The notes under the pieces are model-generated. The model made no database searches and was not told the DNA's origin. It saw nothing but the letters and a program-made list of their open reading frames with translations. Shown here piece after piece: positions 47,642-56,699 of a stretch of DNA of 64,000 bases. Both the position numbers and the translations under genes were made by a program. The stretch is from Amycolatopsis nigrescens CSC17Ta-90 (lineage in GTDB: Bacteria > Actinomycetota > Actinomycetes > Mycobacteriales > Pseudonocardiaceae). Position 1 is the stretch's first letter. The number at the start of each line of letters is the position of its first letter. The stretch is taken from contig NZ_ARVW01000001.1 in NCBI RefSeq assembly GCF_000384315.1, positions 2,923,746 through 2,987,745 on the forward strand, read 5' to 3'.

Positions 47642-48995
47642 GACCACTACCTTCGCCGTCCACACTGGACTGTCCATTGCGGACATTTGACTGCTCGTTC
47701 TTGGTCGCCGACGGGCTCGCCACCACCGCGGGCGCCTGCGGATCGAGCCCGAACAGCTCGCGCAGCGCACTGGCGTAGTCGGTGTCGGCGGTCTCCGCGG
47801 CGAGTTGCTTGACCCGCACGGTCGGCGCGTGCAGCAGCTTGTCCACCACCCGGCGCACGGTGCGGCCGACCTCTTCCCGCGCCGCGCCGTCCAGGCCCGG
47901 CAGCCGGTTGTCCAGCCGCAGCAGTTCGGCGTCCACCACCTCGGACGCCCGGCGGCGCAGCGCGGTGACCGTCGGCGTGACCTCGGCGCTGCGCTGGCTC
48001 GCCAGGTACTCGCGCACCTCGTCCAGCACGATGCCGGTGGCGCGCGCGGTCTGCCTGGCGCTGCTCACCCCGCCCGCCTCGTCCATCCGGCGGCGCACCG
48101 TCTCCAGGTCCACCACCCGGACGTGCTCGAGCCCGGCGACCGCGTTGTCCACGTCCCTCGGCAGGCCGAGGTCGCAGATCACCAGCGGACGGCCCGCCCG
48201 CGGCGGCACCTGCGCCTCGGTCAGCACGGCGCCCTGCGCACCGGTGCAGGAGACCACCACGTCCACCTCGGCCACCGCCGCAGCCAGCTCGGTCATCTCC
48301 ACCGCGGTCGACGGCACGCCCTGCTCGGTGCTCGCCTCGGCCAGCCTGGCCGCGTTCGCGAAGGTGCGGTTGGCCACGGTGATCCCGGCGATCCCGGCCT
48401 TGCGCAGCTGGGACGCGGCCAGCGCGCCCATCGAGCCGGCACCGAGGATCAGCGCCCGCTTACCGGCGATGTCCCCGGCCGCGGCCAGCGCCTCGGAAGC
48501 TACTGAAGCGCCGAGCTTGTCCAGCCCGGTCTCGGTGTGCACGCGCTTGCCGACCCGCAACGTGGTCTGCACCAGCTCGTGCAGGATGCGCCCGACCGTG
48601 CCCGCCTCGCGGGCGGTGGCGTAGGCGGCGCGGACCTGGCCGAGGATCTGGGTCTCCCCCACCACCATCGAGTTCAGCCCGGAGGCCACCGAGAACACGT
48701 GCTCCACCGCGGCACCGGCGTAGTGCACGTAGAAGTTGTCGTAGAGCGCGGACGGCTCCATGCCGGCCTGCCTGGCCAGCACCTCGGAGACATCGGCGAG
48801 ACCGCCGTGGAAGGTCTCCACCACCGCGTAGACCTCGATGCGGTTGCAGGTGGACAGCAGCATGACCTCGCTGACGTGCTCGGCCTGCTGGAGCTCGTGC
48901 AGCACCTTGGTCAGCTCGGTGGCCGGCACCGCGACCCGCTCGAGGGTATTCAGATCGGCGGTGCGGTGGGACAACCCGATGGCCAGAATGCTCAT
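47634..48995 (-). CDS. hemA: glutamyl-tRNA reductase
   Basis: First enzyme of the C5 heme pathway, reducing glutamyl-tRNA to glutamate-1-semialdehyde. The catalytic Cys is in [15 protein letters not shown] near residue 50. The [15 protein letters not shown] signature follows, and the NADPH domain has [20 protein letters not shown]. It has 453 residues, with a ~45-residue low-complexity C-terminal tail. The ATG at 48995 shares a base with the rex stop (TAATG), so rex and hemA form one transcription unit, as in Streptomyces. Confidence 0.96.
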   Translation of the reverse strand: MSILAIGLSHRTADLNTLERVAVPATELTKVLHELQQAEHVSEVMLLSTCNRIEVYAVVETFHGGLADVSEVLARQAGMEPSALYDNFYVHYAGAAVEHVFSVASGLNSMVVGETQILGQVRAAYATAREAGTVGRILHELVQTTLRVGKRVHTETGLDKLGASVASEALAAAGDIAGKRALILGAGSMGALAASQLRKAGIAGITVANRTFANAARLAEASTEQGVPSTAVEMTELAAAVAEVDVVVSCTGAQGAVLTEAQVPPRAGRPLVICDLGLPRDVDNAVAGLEHVRVVDLETVRRRMDEAGGVSSARQTARATGIVLDEVREYLASQRSAEVTPTVTALRRRASEVVDAELLRLDNRLPGLDGAAREEVGRTVRRVVDKLLHAPTVRVKQLAAETADTDYASALRELFGLDPQAPAVVASPSATKNEQSNVRNGQSSVDGEGSGHG

Positions 48996-49846
48996 TACCG
49001 CACCACCATTCCGTTACCCAGCCCCACTCCGGGTTCAGGCTGGGAACCATTGACTGCGTCCGCGGCGGCGCTGTCCGCGCGCCTTGCCACGTGGAACGAG
49101 AGGATCTGCAGCTCGACCGCCAGGTCGACCTTGCGCACCTCGACGTGCTCCGGCACCTGAAGCACCACCGGGGCGAAGTTCAGGATGCACTGCACGCCAC
49201 CGGCCACCAGCCGGTCGCAGACGGACTGCGCGGCGGTGGGCGGGGTGGCGATCACACCGATCGAGATCTCCCGCTCCGCGCACACGGTGGGGATCTCGTC
49301 CAGATGCGACACCGGCAGGCCGCCGACCGGGATGCCGATCAGGTCCGGGTCGAGGTCGAACAGCGCCTCGACCGGGAAGCCGCGGCCGGGGAACCCGCCG
49401 TAGTTGGCCAGCGCGTGCCCGAGGTTACCGATACCGACCACGGCGACCTTGTGCTTGCGGGTCAGGCCGAGGGTGCGCTCGATCTGGCCGACCAGCACGG
49501 AGACCTCGTAGCCGACCCCCCTGGTGCCGTAGGAGCCGAGGTAGGAGAGGTCCTTGCGGAGCTTCGCCGAGTTGACCCCGGCGGCCGCGGACAGCTCTTC
49601 GCTGGCGATCGTGGTCGCGCCCTGCTCGGCGAGTCCGGACAGGACCCGGAGGTAGACGGCCAGCCTGGCCACCGCGGCCTCCGGAATGGACCTGGCGCGG
49701 GCGGCCTCCGGGGCGGCGCCGTTGGCCGGCACCGCCGGCATCTCGGCGGTGGGAGCGTTGTCCGCGTCCGGGTGCCCGTTGGAGAGTGAGCCCCGCTTCG
49801 CCGACGCGGCATGGGCCCCGTTCCGCCGGCCCCGCTGTGACACCAC
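48995..49846 (-). CDS. rex: redox-sensing transcriptional repressor Rex
   Basis: Rex senses the NADH/NAD+ ratio and represses respiratory genes. The N-terminal winged helix ([40 protein letters not shown]) starts after ~50 low-complexity residues. The Rossmann NADH-binding motif is [20 protein letters not shown]. The C-terminal swapped helix includes [20 protein letters not shown]. It has 283 residues; start GTG 49846 with AGGAG nine bases upstream (a second GTG follows directly). It heads rex-hemA-hemC-hemD, and a Rex-type operator lies in its own promoter. Confidence 0.96.
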   Translation of the reverse strand: MVSQRGRRNGAHAASAKRGSLSNGHPDADNAPTAEMPAVPANGAAPEAARARSIPEAAVARLAVYLRVLSGLAEQGATTIASEELSAAAGVNSAKLRKDLSYLGSYGTRGVGYEVSVLVGQIERTLGLTRKHKVAVVGIGNLGHALANYGGFPGRGFPVEALFDLDPDLIGIPVGGLPVSHLDEIPTVCAEREISIGVIATPPTAAQSVCDRLVAGGVQCILNFAPVVLQVPEHVEVRKVDLAVELQILSFHVARRADSAAADAVNGSQPEPGVGLGNGMVVR

Positions 49847-49971
49847 GCTGGCCCTCTCCTCATCCGATCAACACCACAGACCACACCGCGAGCCGCGATG
49901 AAAACTTGCCCCTTGACCCAGCGGGCGGAGTCGGGTTCGATACCCGGCCCCCCGGCAAGGGGTACGGCAAT

Positions 49972-50000
49972 ACGGTAGCCACTTGTGAACGCAGGCACAA
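49972..50000 (-). promoter_or_regulatory. rex promoter with embedded Rex operator
   Basis: On the minus strand TTGTGC (-35) and TACCGT (-10) are separated by exactly 17 bp, so transcription would begin near 49965. The 18-bp TTGTGAACGCAGGCACAA at 49983-50000 matches the Rex consensus TTGTGAA-N4-TTCACAA except for two bases in one arm. It overlaps the -35 and spacer. Autoregulation of rex and hemA follows, as known in Streptomyces coelicolor. Confidence 0.75.
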
Positions 50001-50069
50001 AGTCACAGGTCGCAGACGTAATCAGCGGCACATGACCCCAGGACCCCGCTCTCTGACCAACGTACGCCA

Positions 50070-50108
50070 AAGCCCCCTTCACAGCACCTGACGCTGTGAA
50101 GGGGGCTT
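50070..50108 (-). terminator. hairpin terminator of the fasciclin gene
   Basis: Perfect 16-bp arms AAGCCCCCTTCACAGC / GCTGTGAAGGGGGCTT around a 7-base loop, 29 bp after the fasciclin stop. The minus-strand stem ends in CTTT, a short U-run. It separates this transcript from rex. Confidence 0.8.
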
Positions 50109-50137
50109 CGAGTTTTCGGAGTATCGGGTGAGACGGG

Positions 50138-50803
50138 TTACCTGTTGGTGCCCGGGGTGAGCACCTTGCCGATCACGAAAACGGTCGCGTTCTTGGTCGG
50201 GATATTGCCGCAAAGAACGGGGGCGCCGTTCACCGTCATGCTGTCGCCGCTTCCTTCGATTTTCACCGGGCCACCGCCGCTGTTCAGCGATTCCACGCTC
50301 TTGGCCGCTTCCAGGCCCTTCGCGTCATAGCGCTTCGGCACGACGTGGTACTGCAGGATCGGGGACAGCTCGTTCGGGTTAGCGGCCAGTTCCTTGAACT
50401 TCGCGTCGCCGAGTTCGTCGAAGGCCGCGTCCGCCGGGGCGAACACGGTGATCGCCTGCTGGCTGTTCAAGGTGTCCACCAGGTTGGTCGCCTTGACCGC
50501 CGCGACCAGCTTGGTGAGCAGCGGATTCGTGCTGGCCGCGCTGGCCACCGGCTGCGGTCCCATCGAGTCGAGGCTGCCCGGTTCGCTGCCCTGCGGCAGC
50601 TTCGAGCAGGCCGGGCCGAACACGTCCGCGTTGGTGGTCATGCCGGCCCCTGCCGCCATCGACGAGCTGCTCGGCATCGAACTGGCCGAGCTGGGGGCGC
50701 TGCTCGGGGCCGCGCCGCTGTCGTCACTGCTACCGCAGGCGGCTACCGAAAGGGCGGCTGCCGCCGCAACACCGAGCCCGGCAACGCGTCGCAGATTGCT
50801 CAC
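50138..50803 (-). CDS. fasciclin-domain lipoprotein
   Basis: A 221-residue secreted lipoprotein. The signal peptide ends at lipobox SVAAC near residue 23, followed by a Ser/Pro/Ala-rich linker of ~30 residues. The FAS1 domain spans about residues 85-220 (ITVFAPADAAFDELGDAKFK, ILQYHVVPKRYDAKGLE, ATVFVIGKVLTPG). Mycobacterial MPT70/MPT83 are relatives. A role in cell-surface adhesion or envelope is likely; nothing more specific can be read. It lies downstream of a sulfite-oxidase-like gene on the same strand. Confidence 0.87.
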   Translation of the reverse strand: MSNLRRVAGLGVAAAAALSVAACGSSDDSGAAPSSAPSSASSMPSSSSMAAGAGMTTNADVFGPACSKLPQGSEPGSLDSMGPQPVASAASTNPLLTKLVAAVKATNLVDTLNSQQAITVFAPADAAFDELGDAKFKELAANPNELSPILQYHVVPKRYDAKGLEAAKSVESLNSGGGPVKIEGSGDSMTVNGAPVLCGNIPTKNATVFVIGKVLTPGTNR

Positions 50804-50947
50804 TGAGGATCACTCCATTCACGCCCACTGGCGACTATTCGGTCACCTGACTTTGTTGTCACCGGGTATTCGGAACGGGAGGAGCGATCGGATTGCCACT
50901 CTTCGGAGTTATTCGGGAATCTTTCGGCAATTCGGGAGAAGGGCAGG

Positions 50948-52537
50948 TCAGCCCGCGTTGAAGGACACCGTGTGCCAGCCGGTGGCGCCGTCGGGCACGG
51001 TGCCGGCCCGGCGGTCGGTCTGCGTGGCGCCGGACTGGTCGGTGGCGCGGCAGGACACCTGATGGGTGCCCGGCGGCACGTCCAGCTCGGTCCACCACAT
51101 CCGCCAGGTGTCCTTGTTCACCTCGGCGGACAACGTCGCCCGCTGCCACGGCCCCTGGTCCACGCGCACCTCGACGGCGGCGATCCCGGTGTGCTGCGCC
51201 CAGGCCACCCCGCTGACCCGCACCTTGCCGCCGGACACGTTTTCGAAGCCCTTCGGCGAGTCGATCCGCGACTGGGTCTTGATCGGGGCCTGCTCGGCCC
51301 AGCTGCGCTTGAGCCAGTACGCCTGCCGCGCCCGCCAGGTGGTGACCTCGATGTCGGTGACCCACTTGGTGGCCGAGACGTAGCCGTACAGCCCGGGCAC
51401 CACCATCCGCGCCGGGAAACCGTGCTCGACCGGCAGCGGCTCGCCGTTCATGCCGATGGCCAGCATCGCGCCGCGGCCGTGGTCCATCGCCGCGGCCACC
51501 GGCGTACCGGAGTTCCAGCCGTCCACGCTGGTGCAGAACAGCTGTTCAGCGCCGGGCCGCACGCCGGCCTCGGCCAGCAGGTCGGCCAGCTCCACGCCGA
51601 TGAAGTTCGCGGTCGAGATGTACGGCCCGCCGACCTCGTTGGACACGCAGGTCATCGTGATGGTGCGTTCCACCAGCGGCCGGCCGCGGATGTCCTGGTA
51701 GCCGAAGGTCAGCTCGCGGTCCACCATGCCGTGGATGCGCAGGCTCCAGTCCTCCGTGGTCACCTGCGGCACCACCAGCGCGGTGTCCACCCGGTAGAAG
51801 TCGCGGTTCGACGTGATGAACGGCGGGGTGCCCAGCTTCGCGAAGTCCGCGTCGGCCGGGATCGGCGGCGCGGTGCGGGCCGGCACCAGCTTGCCGACCG
51901 CGGCGCGGGAACCCGCCACGTCCTTGCCGGACCCGACCAGCTGACCAGCCAGCCCGGCCACCCCGGCACCGACCGCCACCCCGGCACCGGCGACCAGGAA
52001 GCTCCGCCGGTTCGGCGCCACGGCCGCGTCCGCGGGCTCCGGCGACCGGTCCGTCAGCGCGGCCAGCGCCCGCCGGTGCAGCCAGCGGAACACCAGCACC
52101 CCGGCGACCAGGCTGGCCACCGGTGCGAGCAGGGCCACCGCGCCCAGGTCGGGCCGGTTGTACACGGCGAAGACGCCGACCGCGCCGAACAGCCCGATCA
52201 CGACCAGCCCCGGCAGCGCGTGCCGCCGGGACAGCAGCCCGGCCACCGCCGCGGCCAGCAGCATGGTCACCGCCATCCCGCTGAGCAGCACGAGCTTGTC
52301 GTAGGTGCCGAAGGTGCGGACCGCGAAGTCCTTCAGCTCGACCGGGGTCAGGTCGATCGCCCCGTTGCCGACCGCGAGGAACGGCGAGGCGTTCGGGCCG
52401 AGGAAGGCGGCCAGGAGGTGACCGGCGGCCAGCGCGGCGGCGAGCGCGAGCACGCCGACCAGCGCGGCGACCGCGGCGCCGAGCCGTGGCGGCCGGTTGT
52501 CGGTGCGGGCGGCTGAGGCATTCATGTCGGTGCTCAC
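50948..52537 (-). CDS. membrane-anchored molybdopterin-dependent oxidoreductase (sulfite oxidase-like)
   Basis: A 529-residue protein. Residues ~20-165 form about five membrane helices. A twin-arginine-like segment RRSFLVAGAGVAVGAG follows near residue 177, then a catalytic sulfite-oxidase/nitrate-reductase type Mo-bPt domain (residues ~225-430). The Mo-ligand Cys lies in TMTCVSNEVGGPYIS, with VEHGFPARMVVPGLYGYVSA downstream. A C-terminal dimerisation (Mo-co_dimer) domain includes SGVAWAQHTGIAAVEVRVDQ. The external substrate is unknown; sulfite or an oxidised methionine are possibilities. The GTG 52537 or ATG 52525 can start it. Confidence 0.86.
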   Translation of the reverse strand: MSTDMNASAARTDNRPPRLGAAVAALVGVLALAAALAAGHLLAAFLGPNASPFLAVGNGAIDLTPVELKDFAVRTFGTYDKLVLLSGMAVTMLLAAAVAGLLSRRHALPGLVVIGLFGAVGVFAVYNRPDLGAVALLAPVASLVAGVLVFRWLHRRALAALTDRSPEPADAAVAPNRRSFLVAGAGVAVGAGVAGLAGQLVGSGKDVAGSRAAVGKLVPARTAPPIPADADFAKLGTPPFITSNRDFYRVDTALVVPQVTTEDWSLRIHGMVDRELTFGYQDIRGRPLVERTITMTCVSNEVGGPYISTANFIGVELADLLAEAGVRPGAEQLFCTSVDGWNSGTPVAAAMDHGRGAMLAIGMNGEPLPVEHGFPARMVVPGLYGYVSATKWVTDIEVTTWRARQAYWLKRSWAEQAPIKTQSRIDSPKGFENVSGGKVRVSGVAWAQHTGIAAVEVRVDQGPWQRATLSAEVNKDTWRMWWTELDVPPGTHQVSCRATDQSGATQTDRRAGTVPDGATGWHTVSFNAG

Positions 52538-52583
52538 ACCTCTATCTTCGGAGCGATCCGCCGCTCCGATGGGTCCCCGCCGC

Positions 52584-52835
52584 TTACCGACTCCTTACGA
52601 CGGCCAGTGCGCGGCGGAGGCGGTCCTCTTCGACCTGCCAGTAGCCGTGCTCGTCGCCGTCGACCAGGATCACCGGCACCCGGTCGCCGTACTCCGCGCG
52701 CCACTCCGGGTCGCTGTCCACGTCCGCGCTGGCCCACTCCACCCCGAGCTCGGCGCAGATCCGCTCGACGTCCTGCTCGGCCCGCACGCAGGCGGAACAG
52801 CCCTGCCTGGTCATCACCGTCACCTGATGCGACAT
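52584..52835 (-). CDS. glutaredoxin family protein
   Basis: An 83-residue thioredoxin-fold protein with redox motif CSAC in VTVMTRQGCSACVRAEQDVE and a cis-Pro in GDRVPVILVDGDEHGYW. It resembles the small glutaredoxin-like protein Rv0508, which lies next to hemA in M. tuberculosis. Here it lies a few genes from rex-hemA. It likely handles cytoplasmic thiol exchange; the partner is unknown. Confidence 0.88.
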   Translation of the reverse strand: MSHQVTVMTRQGCSACVRAEQDVERICAELGVEWASADVDSDPEWRAEYGDRVPVILVDGDEHGYWQVEEDRLRRALAVVRSR

Positions 52836-52844
52836 CCGCTTCCC

Positions 52845-54386
52845 CTACCTGAGCCGTACCCGGCGCAGCTTGCCAGTCGCGGAATGCGGCAGCGACTCGG
52901 CGAACTCCACGGTCTGCGGCACCTTGTACCCGGCCAGCCGGCCCGCGCAGTGCTCGACGATCTGCTGCCCGGACAGCGACGCACCGGCCACCGGCACCAC
53001 CACCGCCTTCACCGCCTCGCCGCGGCGCTCGTCGAGCACGCCGACCACGGCCGCCTCGGCCACCTCCGGCAGCAGCCCGATCACTTCCTCCACCTCGTGC
53101 GGGTACACGTTGAACCCGTTCACGATGATCAGGTCGTTCGCCCTGTCCACCAGGTGCAGGTCGCCGTCGACGTCCAGGTAGCCGACGTCGCCGGTGCGGA
53201 ACCAGCCCTCGGCGTCCGGGCCGTGCGCACCGTCCGGCCAGTACCCGGAGAACAGGTTCGCCCCGCGCACCGCGACCAGCCCGGTGCCGCCGTCCTCCTC
53301 GTCGAAGGTGTCGTCGAGGTCCTCCGGGTCCGACGGGACCGGCTCGCCGTCGCCGTCCGACTCCACCAGCCGCAGCTCGATCCCGGGCAGCGGACGGCCA
53401 ACCGAACCCGGCTTCGGGTAGCCGGTGACCAGCGTGGTGGTCACCACCGGCGCGGTTTCGGTCAGCCCGTAACCCTCGTAGACGCCCAGCCCGGTGGCCG
53501 TCCGGATGGTGGCCAGCACCTTCGGGTGCAGCGGGGCGGCGCCGGAGGTCAGCCGCCGCACGGTGGCGAGTCCCTCGCCCAGCTCGTCCGCGGAAAGATC
53601 GGCGAAGTCGGCGTACATCGCCGGCACCCCGGCGATCACGGTGACCCGGTGGCGCGCGCAGTCGGCCAGCGCCTGGCGCGCGTCGAAGCGCTGGGCCAGC
53701 ACCACCGTCGCGCCGGTCGCGGTGGCCTGCAGCAGGCCGGGGCCGAGGCCGTAGACGTGGAACAGCGGGATGGCCAGCAGCACCCGGTCGGCATGCTCCA
53801 GCACCCCGGGGCCGACCGCGGCGAGCTGCGCCAGGTTCGCCAGCAGCGCCCGGTGCGAGAGCATCACGCCGCGCGGCGGGCCGGTGGTGCCGGAGGTGTA
53901 GGACAGCACCGCGAGGTCCTCGCCGCCGCCGGCTTCTTCGAACGGCTCGGCCGACGGCCGGCCCTCGGCGACCTCGGCCGGCGCCAGCACGGTGACCCCG
54001 TCCGGCCCGTCCTCCGGACTGACAGAGACGAGCAGTTTCGCGCCACTGTGCTCGAGCAGGGTGTGCAGCTCGACCGGCGGTCCCTGCGGCGACACCGGGA
54101 CCGCGATCCCGCCCGCCCGCGCCGCCGCGAACAGCGCGATGACGAACTCGGCCGAGGTCGGCAGCCGGATGGCCAGCCGGTCGCCGGGGACCAGCCCGGC
54201 GCCGGCGAACCGGTGCGCCTCGGCGTGCACGGCCGCGTCCAGCTTGCCCCAGGTCAGCACGGCCCCGGAGGCGGAATCGATCAGCGCGACGGCATCCGGC
54301 CAGCGGCCCGCCGCGGCGGTGAGCAGCCCGGAGATGTTGCCGGTGTCCCCCGCACCGGTCTGGTCGGCACTCGCCTCAGCGGTCAA
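52845..54386 (-). CDS. AMP-binding acyl-CoA ligase
   Basis: Adenylate-forming enzyme of 513 residues. The P-loop-like motif SYTSGTTGPPRGVMLSHRAL is near residues 176-195. YEGYGLTETAPVV and the hinge/catalytic GWFRTGDVGYLDVDGDLHLV follow, and the C-terminal catalytic Lys is in LPHSATGKLRRVRLR. It probably activates a fatty or aromatic acid to its CoA thioester. An insert of ~20 acidic residues (SDPEDLDDTFDEEDGG) is unusual. The TTG at 54386 is supported by GGGAGG eight bases upstream. Confidence 0.88.
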   Translation of the reverse strand: MTAEASADQTGAGDTGNISGLLTAAAGRWPDAVALIDSASGAVLTWGKLDAAVHAEAHRFAGAGLVPGDRLAIRLPTSAEFVIALFAAARAGGIAVPVSPQGPPVELHTLLEHSGAKLLVSVSPEDGPDGVTVLAPAEVAEGRPSAEPFEEAGGGEDLAVLSYTSGTTGPPRGVMLSHRALLANLAQLAAVGPGVLEHADRVLLAIPLFHVYGLGPGLLQATATGATVVLAQRFDARQALADCARHRVTVIAGVPAMYADFADLSADELGEGLATVRRLTSGAAPLHPKVLATIRTATGLGVYEGYGLTETAPVVTTTLVTGYPKPGSVGRPLPGIELRLVESDGDGEPVPSDPEDLDDTFDEEDGGTGLVAVRGANLFSGYWPDGAHGPDAEGWFRTGDVGYLDVDGDLHLVDRANDLIIVNGFNVYPHEVEEVIGLLPEVAEAAVVGVLDERRGEAVKAVVVPVAGASLSGQQIVEHCAGRLAGYKVPQTVEFAESLPHSATGKLRRVRLR

Positions 54387-54577
54387 TTCCGGGGCCTCCC
54401 TCGGGGTAGTGGTGAACCTTGTTCAGTTTGTCATCCTCGGGCCCGTCATGGGGTGGTCGCGCGAACGTCGTAGTTCCGCAACCGGCACACCACTACCTAC
54501 TTTTCGGTAGCAACCCGTATGCTGCACTCCGTCCCCACGTGGCGTTGATCACGAGAGGGCGAGGAAAGGGAGTCGCC
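54387..54577. promoter_or_regulatory. divergent promoter region of the acyl-CoA ligase and BldN-like sigma genes
   Basis: The 307-bp gap between the ligase and the sigma gene is non-coding up to 54577. It includes a partly symmetric CTACC-TACTTTTC-GGTAG stretch (around 54490-54508) and a TATGCT that could serve as a -10 for the plus strand near 54518. No clear -35 is seen. Complex developmental control would be expected for a bldN-type gene. Confidence 0.35.
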
Positions 54578-54697
54578 GTGACGAACTGGCCAGCCGCTCA
54601 CAAGGTGGTCGAACCGGTTCGGGCTCGGCAGGGATCGTTCGAAATCTGGGGGCAGTCGGGTTCCAGAGGTTCCAGGGGCTCCGGAGGTGCACTATGA
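54578..54697 (+). CDS. 39-residue upstream ORF coupled to the sigma factor gene
   Basis: A GTG at 54578 with GGGAG six bases upstream opens a 39-codon frame. Its TGA (54695-54697) overlaps the ATG of the sigma gene at 54694 as ATGA. The product (VTNWPAAHKVVEPVRARQGS onward) ends in Ser/Gly/Arg-rich repeats and has no known domain. The tight coupling suggests a leader peptide tuning sigma translation. Alternatively it is merely a fortuitous frame. Confidence 0.5.
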   Translation: MTNWPAAHKVVEPVRARQGSFEIWGQSGSRGSRGSGGAL

Positions 54698-55401
54698 GCC
54701 TGCACGTCGCCACCGCTCGCGGTCCGGCCGGCTTGATCGGCAGTCGCGGCATTGGCAGCACGGTCGCACGGCCGAGCCGGCCGAACATCGCCGGCCAGCC
54801 GGCCGACGATGCCGCCGCCGAGGCGGCCAAGGCCGAAGCATGGGAACTGGTGCGTGCCGCGCAGGACGGCGAAACCGCCGCCTTCGGCCTGCTCTACGAC
54901 CGCTACGTGGATGTCGTGTTCCGCTATGTCCTGTTCCGCCTCGGCGACCGGGACCTGGCCGAAGACGTCACCAGCGAAACCTTCCTGCGCGCCCTGCGCC
55001 GGATCACCTCGGTCAGCTACCAGGGCCGGGACGTCGGCGCCTGGTTCATCACCATCGCCAGGAACCTGGTGCTCGACCACGTGAAGTCCAGCCGGTTCCG
55101 GCTGGAGATCGTCACCGACGAGGTCACCGAGTCCGGTTCCGCGCCGTTCTCCGGCACCGGGCCGCAGTCCGAAGCCGGCCCCGAACAACAGGTGCTCAGC
55201 CGGGCGACCAGGGCCGAGCTGCTGCGCTGCGTCGGCGAACTCGGCGAGGACCAGCGCGAGTGCATCGTGCTCCGGTTCATGCAGGGCCTGTCCGTGGCGG
55301 AGACCGCGGCGATCATGAAACGCAACGAAGGCGCGATCAAGGCGCTGCAGCACCGGGCGGTGCGCCGGTTGGCGCAGCTGCTGCCGACCGGGCTGCGCTG
55401 A
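54694..55401 (+). CDS. bldN: ECF sigma factor, BldN-like
   Basis: An RNA polymerase sigma factor of 235 residues. Sigma2 spans residues ~60-120 (FGLLYDRYVDVVFRYVLFRL, DLAEDVTSETFLRALRRI) and sigma4 ~170-230 (LGEDQRECIVLRFMQGLSVA, NEGAIKALQHRAVRRL). A ~45-residue N-terminal extension is present, reminiscent of the propeptide of Streptomyces sigma-BldN. An RsbN-like gene follows and rex-hemA lies nearby, as around bldN in S. coelicolor. The ATG at 54694 overlaps an upstream mini-ORF (ATGA). Naming as bldN is by synteny and family. Confidence 0.8.
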   Translation: MSLHVATARGPAGLIGSRGIGSTVARPSRPNIAGQPADDAAAEAAKAEAWELVRAAQDGETAAFGLLYDRYVDVVFRYVLFRLGDRDLAEDVTSETFLRALRRITSVSYQGRDVGAWFITIARNLVLDHVKSSRFRLEIVTDEVTESGSAPFSGTGPQSEAGPEQQVLSRATRAELLRCVGELGEDQRECIVLRFMQGLSVAETAAIMKRNEGAIKALQHRAVRRLAQLLPTGLR

Positions 55402-55491
55402 CCGGCGCAACCCGGCCGTCCGGGTCGACACCTTTTGCTGAGAGATCGCGAAAGCCGTAACTCCGGTGACGCGCCGATCGTTGCTCATGCC

Positions 55492-56631
55492 GTGAACCTG
55501 CCCGGGTGGTCCCCGCGCGAGCGAGCCGAGCGTGACCGGTTCGCCCGGGCGGTCGAGCGCGGTCTCGTCGACCCGGCGACCGGCTCCGAGCCCGAAGACG
55601 CCGAGCTGAACCGCCAGCTCGCAGTGGTCGGCGCCCTGCGCGCGACCGGGGCGTCGCTGTCGCCGGACGAGGCCGCCCGCCACCGCATCCACCTCGGCGT
55701 GACCGAACGACTCGAAGCGGAGACCGAGCCCGGCCCTGCCGGTCGCGGCCGTCCCAGGCTGGCCGGACTGGTGGCGGCCGCGGTCACCCTGCTGGTCGCG
55801 CTCGGCGGGCTGGGCATGCTGCTCTCCGGGAGCGCGCTGCCCGGCGACACCCTCTACGACGTCAAGCGCGCCGGGGAGACGGCCGCGCTCGGGCTGACCT
55901 TCGGCGACCAGGCCAAGGCGTTCAAGCAGCTGGAGTTCGCCACCGGCAGGCTGGACGAGCTCGGCGAGCTGCGCGAGACCGGCGCCGGGGACGACGCATA
56001 CCGGATCGCGCTGGACGACTTCGACCGCGACGCCAGTGCCGGCGTGCGCAGGCTGAACGAGCTGATGGTGGATACCGGCGGCCAGCAGCTCGGCGAGCTG
56101 CGCGTCTGGGTGCTGGCGCAGACCGGCAAACTCGCCGTGGTGCGGCCGGAGATCCCGCCTTCCGCGCTGGCCCGCTACCGGACGTCCTACGCGCTGCTGG
56201 GCCGGATCGACGACCGCCTCACCGCGCTGGCCGGGCGGCTCGGCTGCTACCGGATCACCTCCGGCGAGTCCGACGACCTCGGCGCGCTGCCCGCGGGTGG
56301 GCCCTGCGAGCCACAGCCGGGCGCGGGCCAGCCGCTGGACCGCGGTCAGCCGCCACCGGCCACGGAAAGCTCGCCGGACCCGGACCTGCGCAACGTCTCG
56401 GTGCACCCGACCTCGTCCATGCCGCTCACCTCGCCCGAGACGACCACACCGGCCACGACCGCCCCGGGGACCCCGACCACAACGACGCCGAGCAGCGCCC
56501 AGCCGGTCGCCGTGGCGCCGCCGATCGTCAGCCCGACCGGACCGCGGCTGCCCGATTCGCCCCCTTCGCCCCGCCCGCTGTTATCCATCCCACCGCTGGT
56601 CCCCGGGCTCCCCGGGATCGGTGTCGGCTAG
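55492..56631 (+). CDS. rsbN: RsbN-like anti-sigma factor (DUF5667 protein)
   Basis: A single-pass membrane protein of 379 residues. The cytoplasmic part (1-90) would bind the sigma factor. A helix near residues 93-112 ([20 protein letters not shown]) is followed by the DUF5667 motif [20 protein letters not shown] and a helical domain to ~240. The tail (~250-379) is Pro/Thr/Ser-rich, likely disordered outside the membrane. RsbN of S. coelicolor has the same plan and inhibits BldN. The start is uncertain: GTG 55492, or TTG 55435, both lacking a clear ribosome-binding site. Confidence 0.75.
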   Translation: MNLPGWSPRERAERDRFARAVERGLVDPATGSEPEDAELNRQLAVVGALRATGASLSPDEAARHRIHLGVTERLEAETEPGPAGRGRPRLAGLVAAAVTLLVALGGLGMLLSGSALPGDTLYDVKRAGETAALGLTFGDQAKAFKQLEFATGRLDELGELRETGAGDDAYRIALDDFDRDASAGVRRLNELMVDTGGQQLGELRVWVLAQTGKLAVVRPEIPPSALARYRTSYALLGRIDDRLTALAGRLGCYRITSGESDDLGALPAGGPCEPQPGAGQPLDRGQPPPATESSPDPDLRNVSVHPTSSMPLTSPETTTPATTAPGTPTTTTPSSAQPVAVAPPIVSPTGPRLPDSPPSPRPLLSIPPLVPGLPGIGVG

Positions 56632-56699
56632 GGCTCGCTACCCTGTGCTTCAGACGTCCGGTTCGCCGGATGAGATGGGAGAACCTGGAGGCGGTGTGC

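Larger units (their letters stand above)
49847..50137. other. rex promoter region and fasciclin gene terminator (291 bp)
   Basis: No coding frame with support. From the rex start outward it holds a leader of about 120 nt, a promoter with an embedded Rex operator (49972-50000), and the hairpin terminator of the fasciclin gene (50070-50108). Both flanking genes are on the minus strand. Confidence 0.75.

Noticed and set aside
54419..54577. Longer N-terminal form of the mini-ORF upstream of the sigma gene
   Set aside because: The earlier start lacks a ribosome-binding site and the added residues look random; only the GTG at 54578 has good context.
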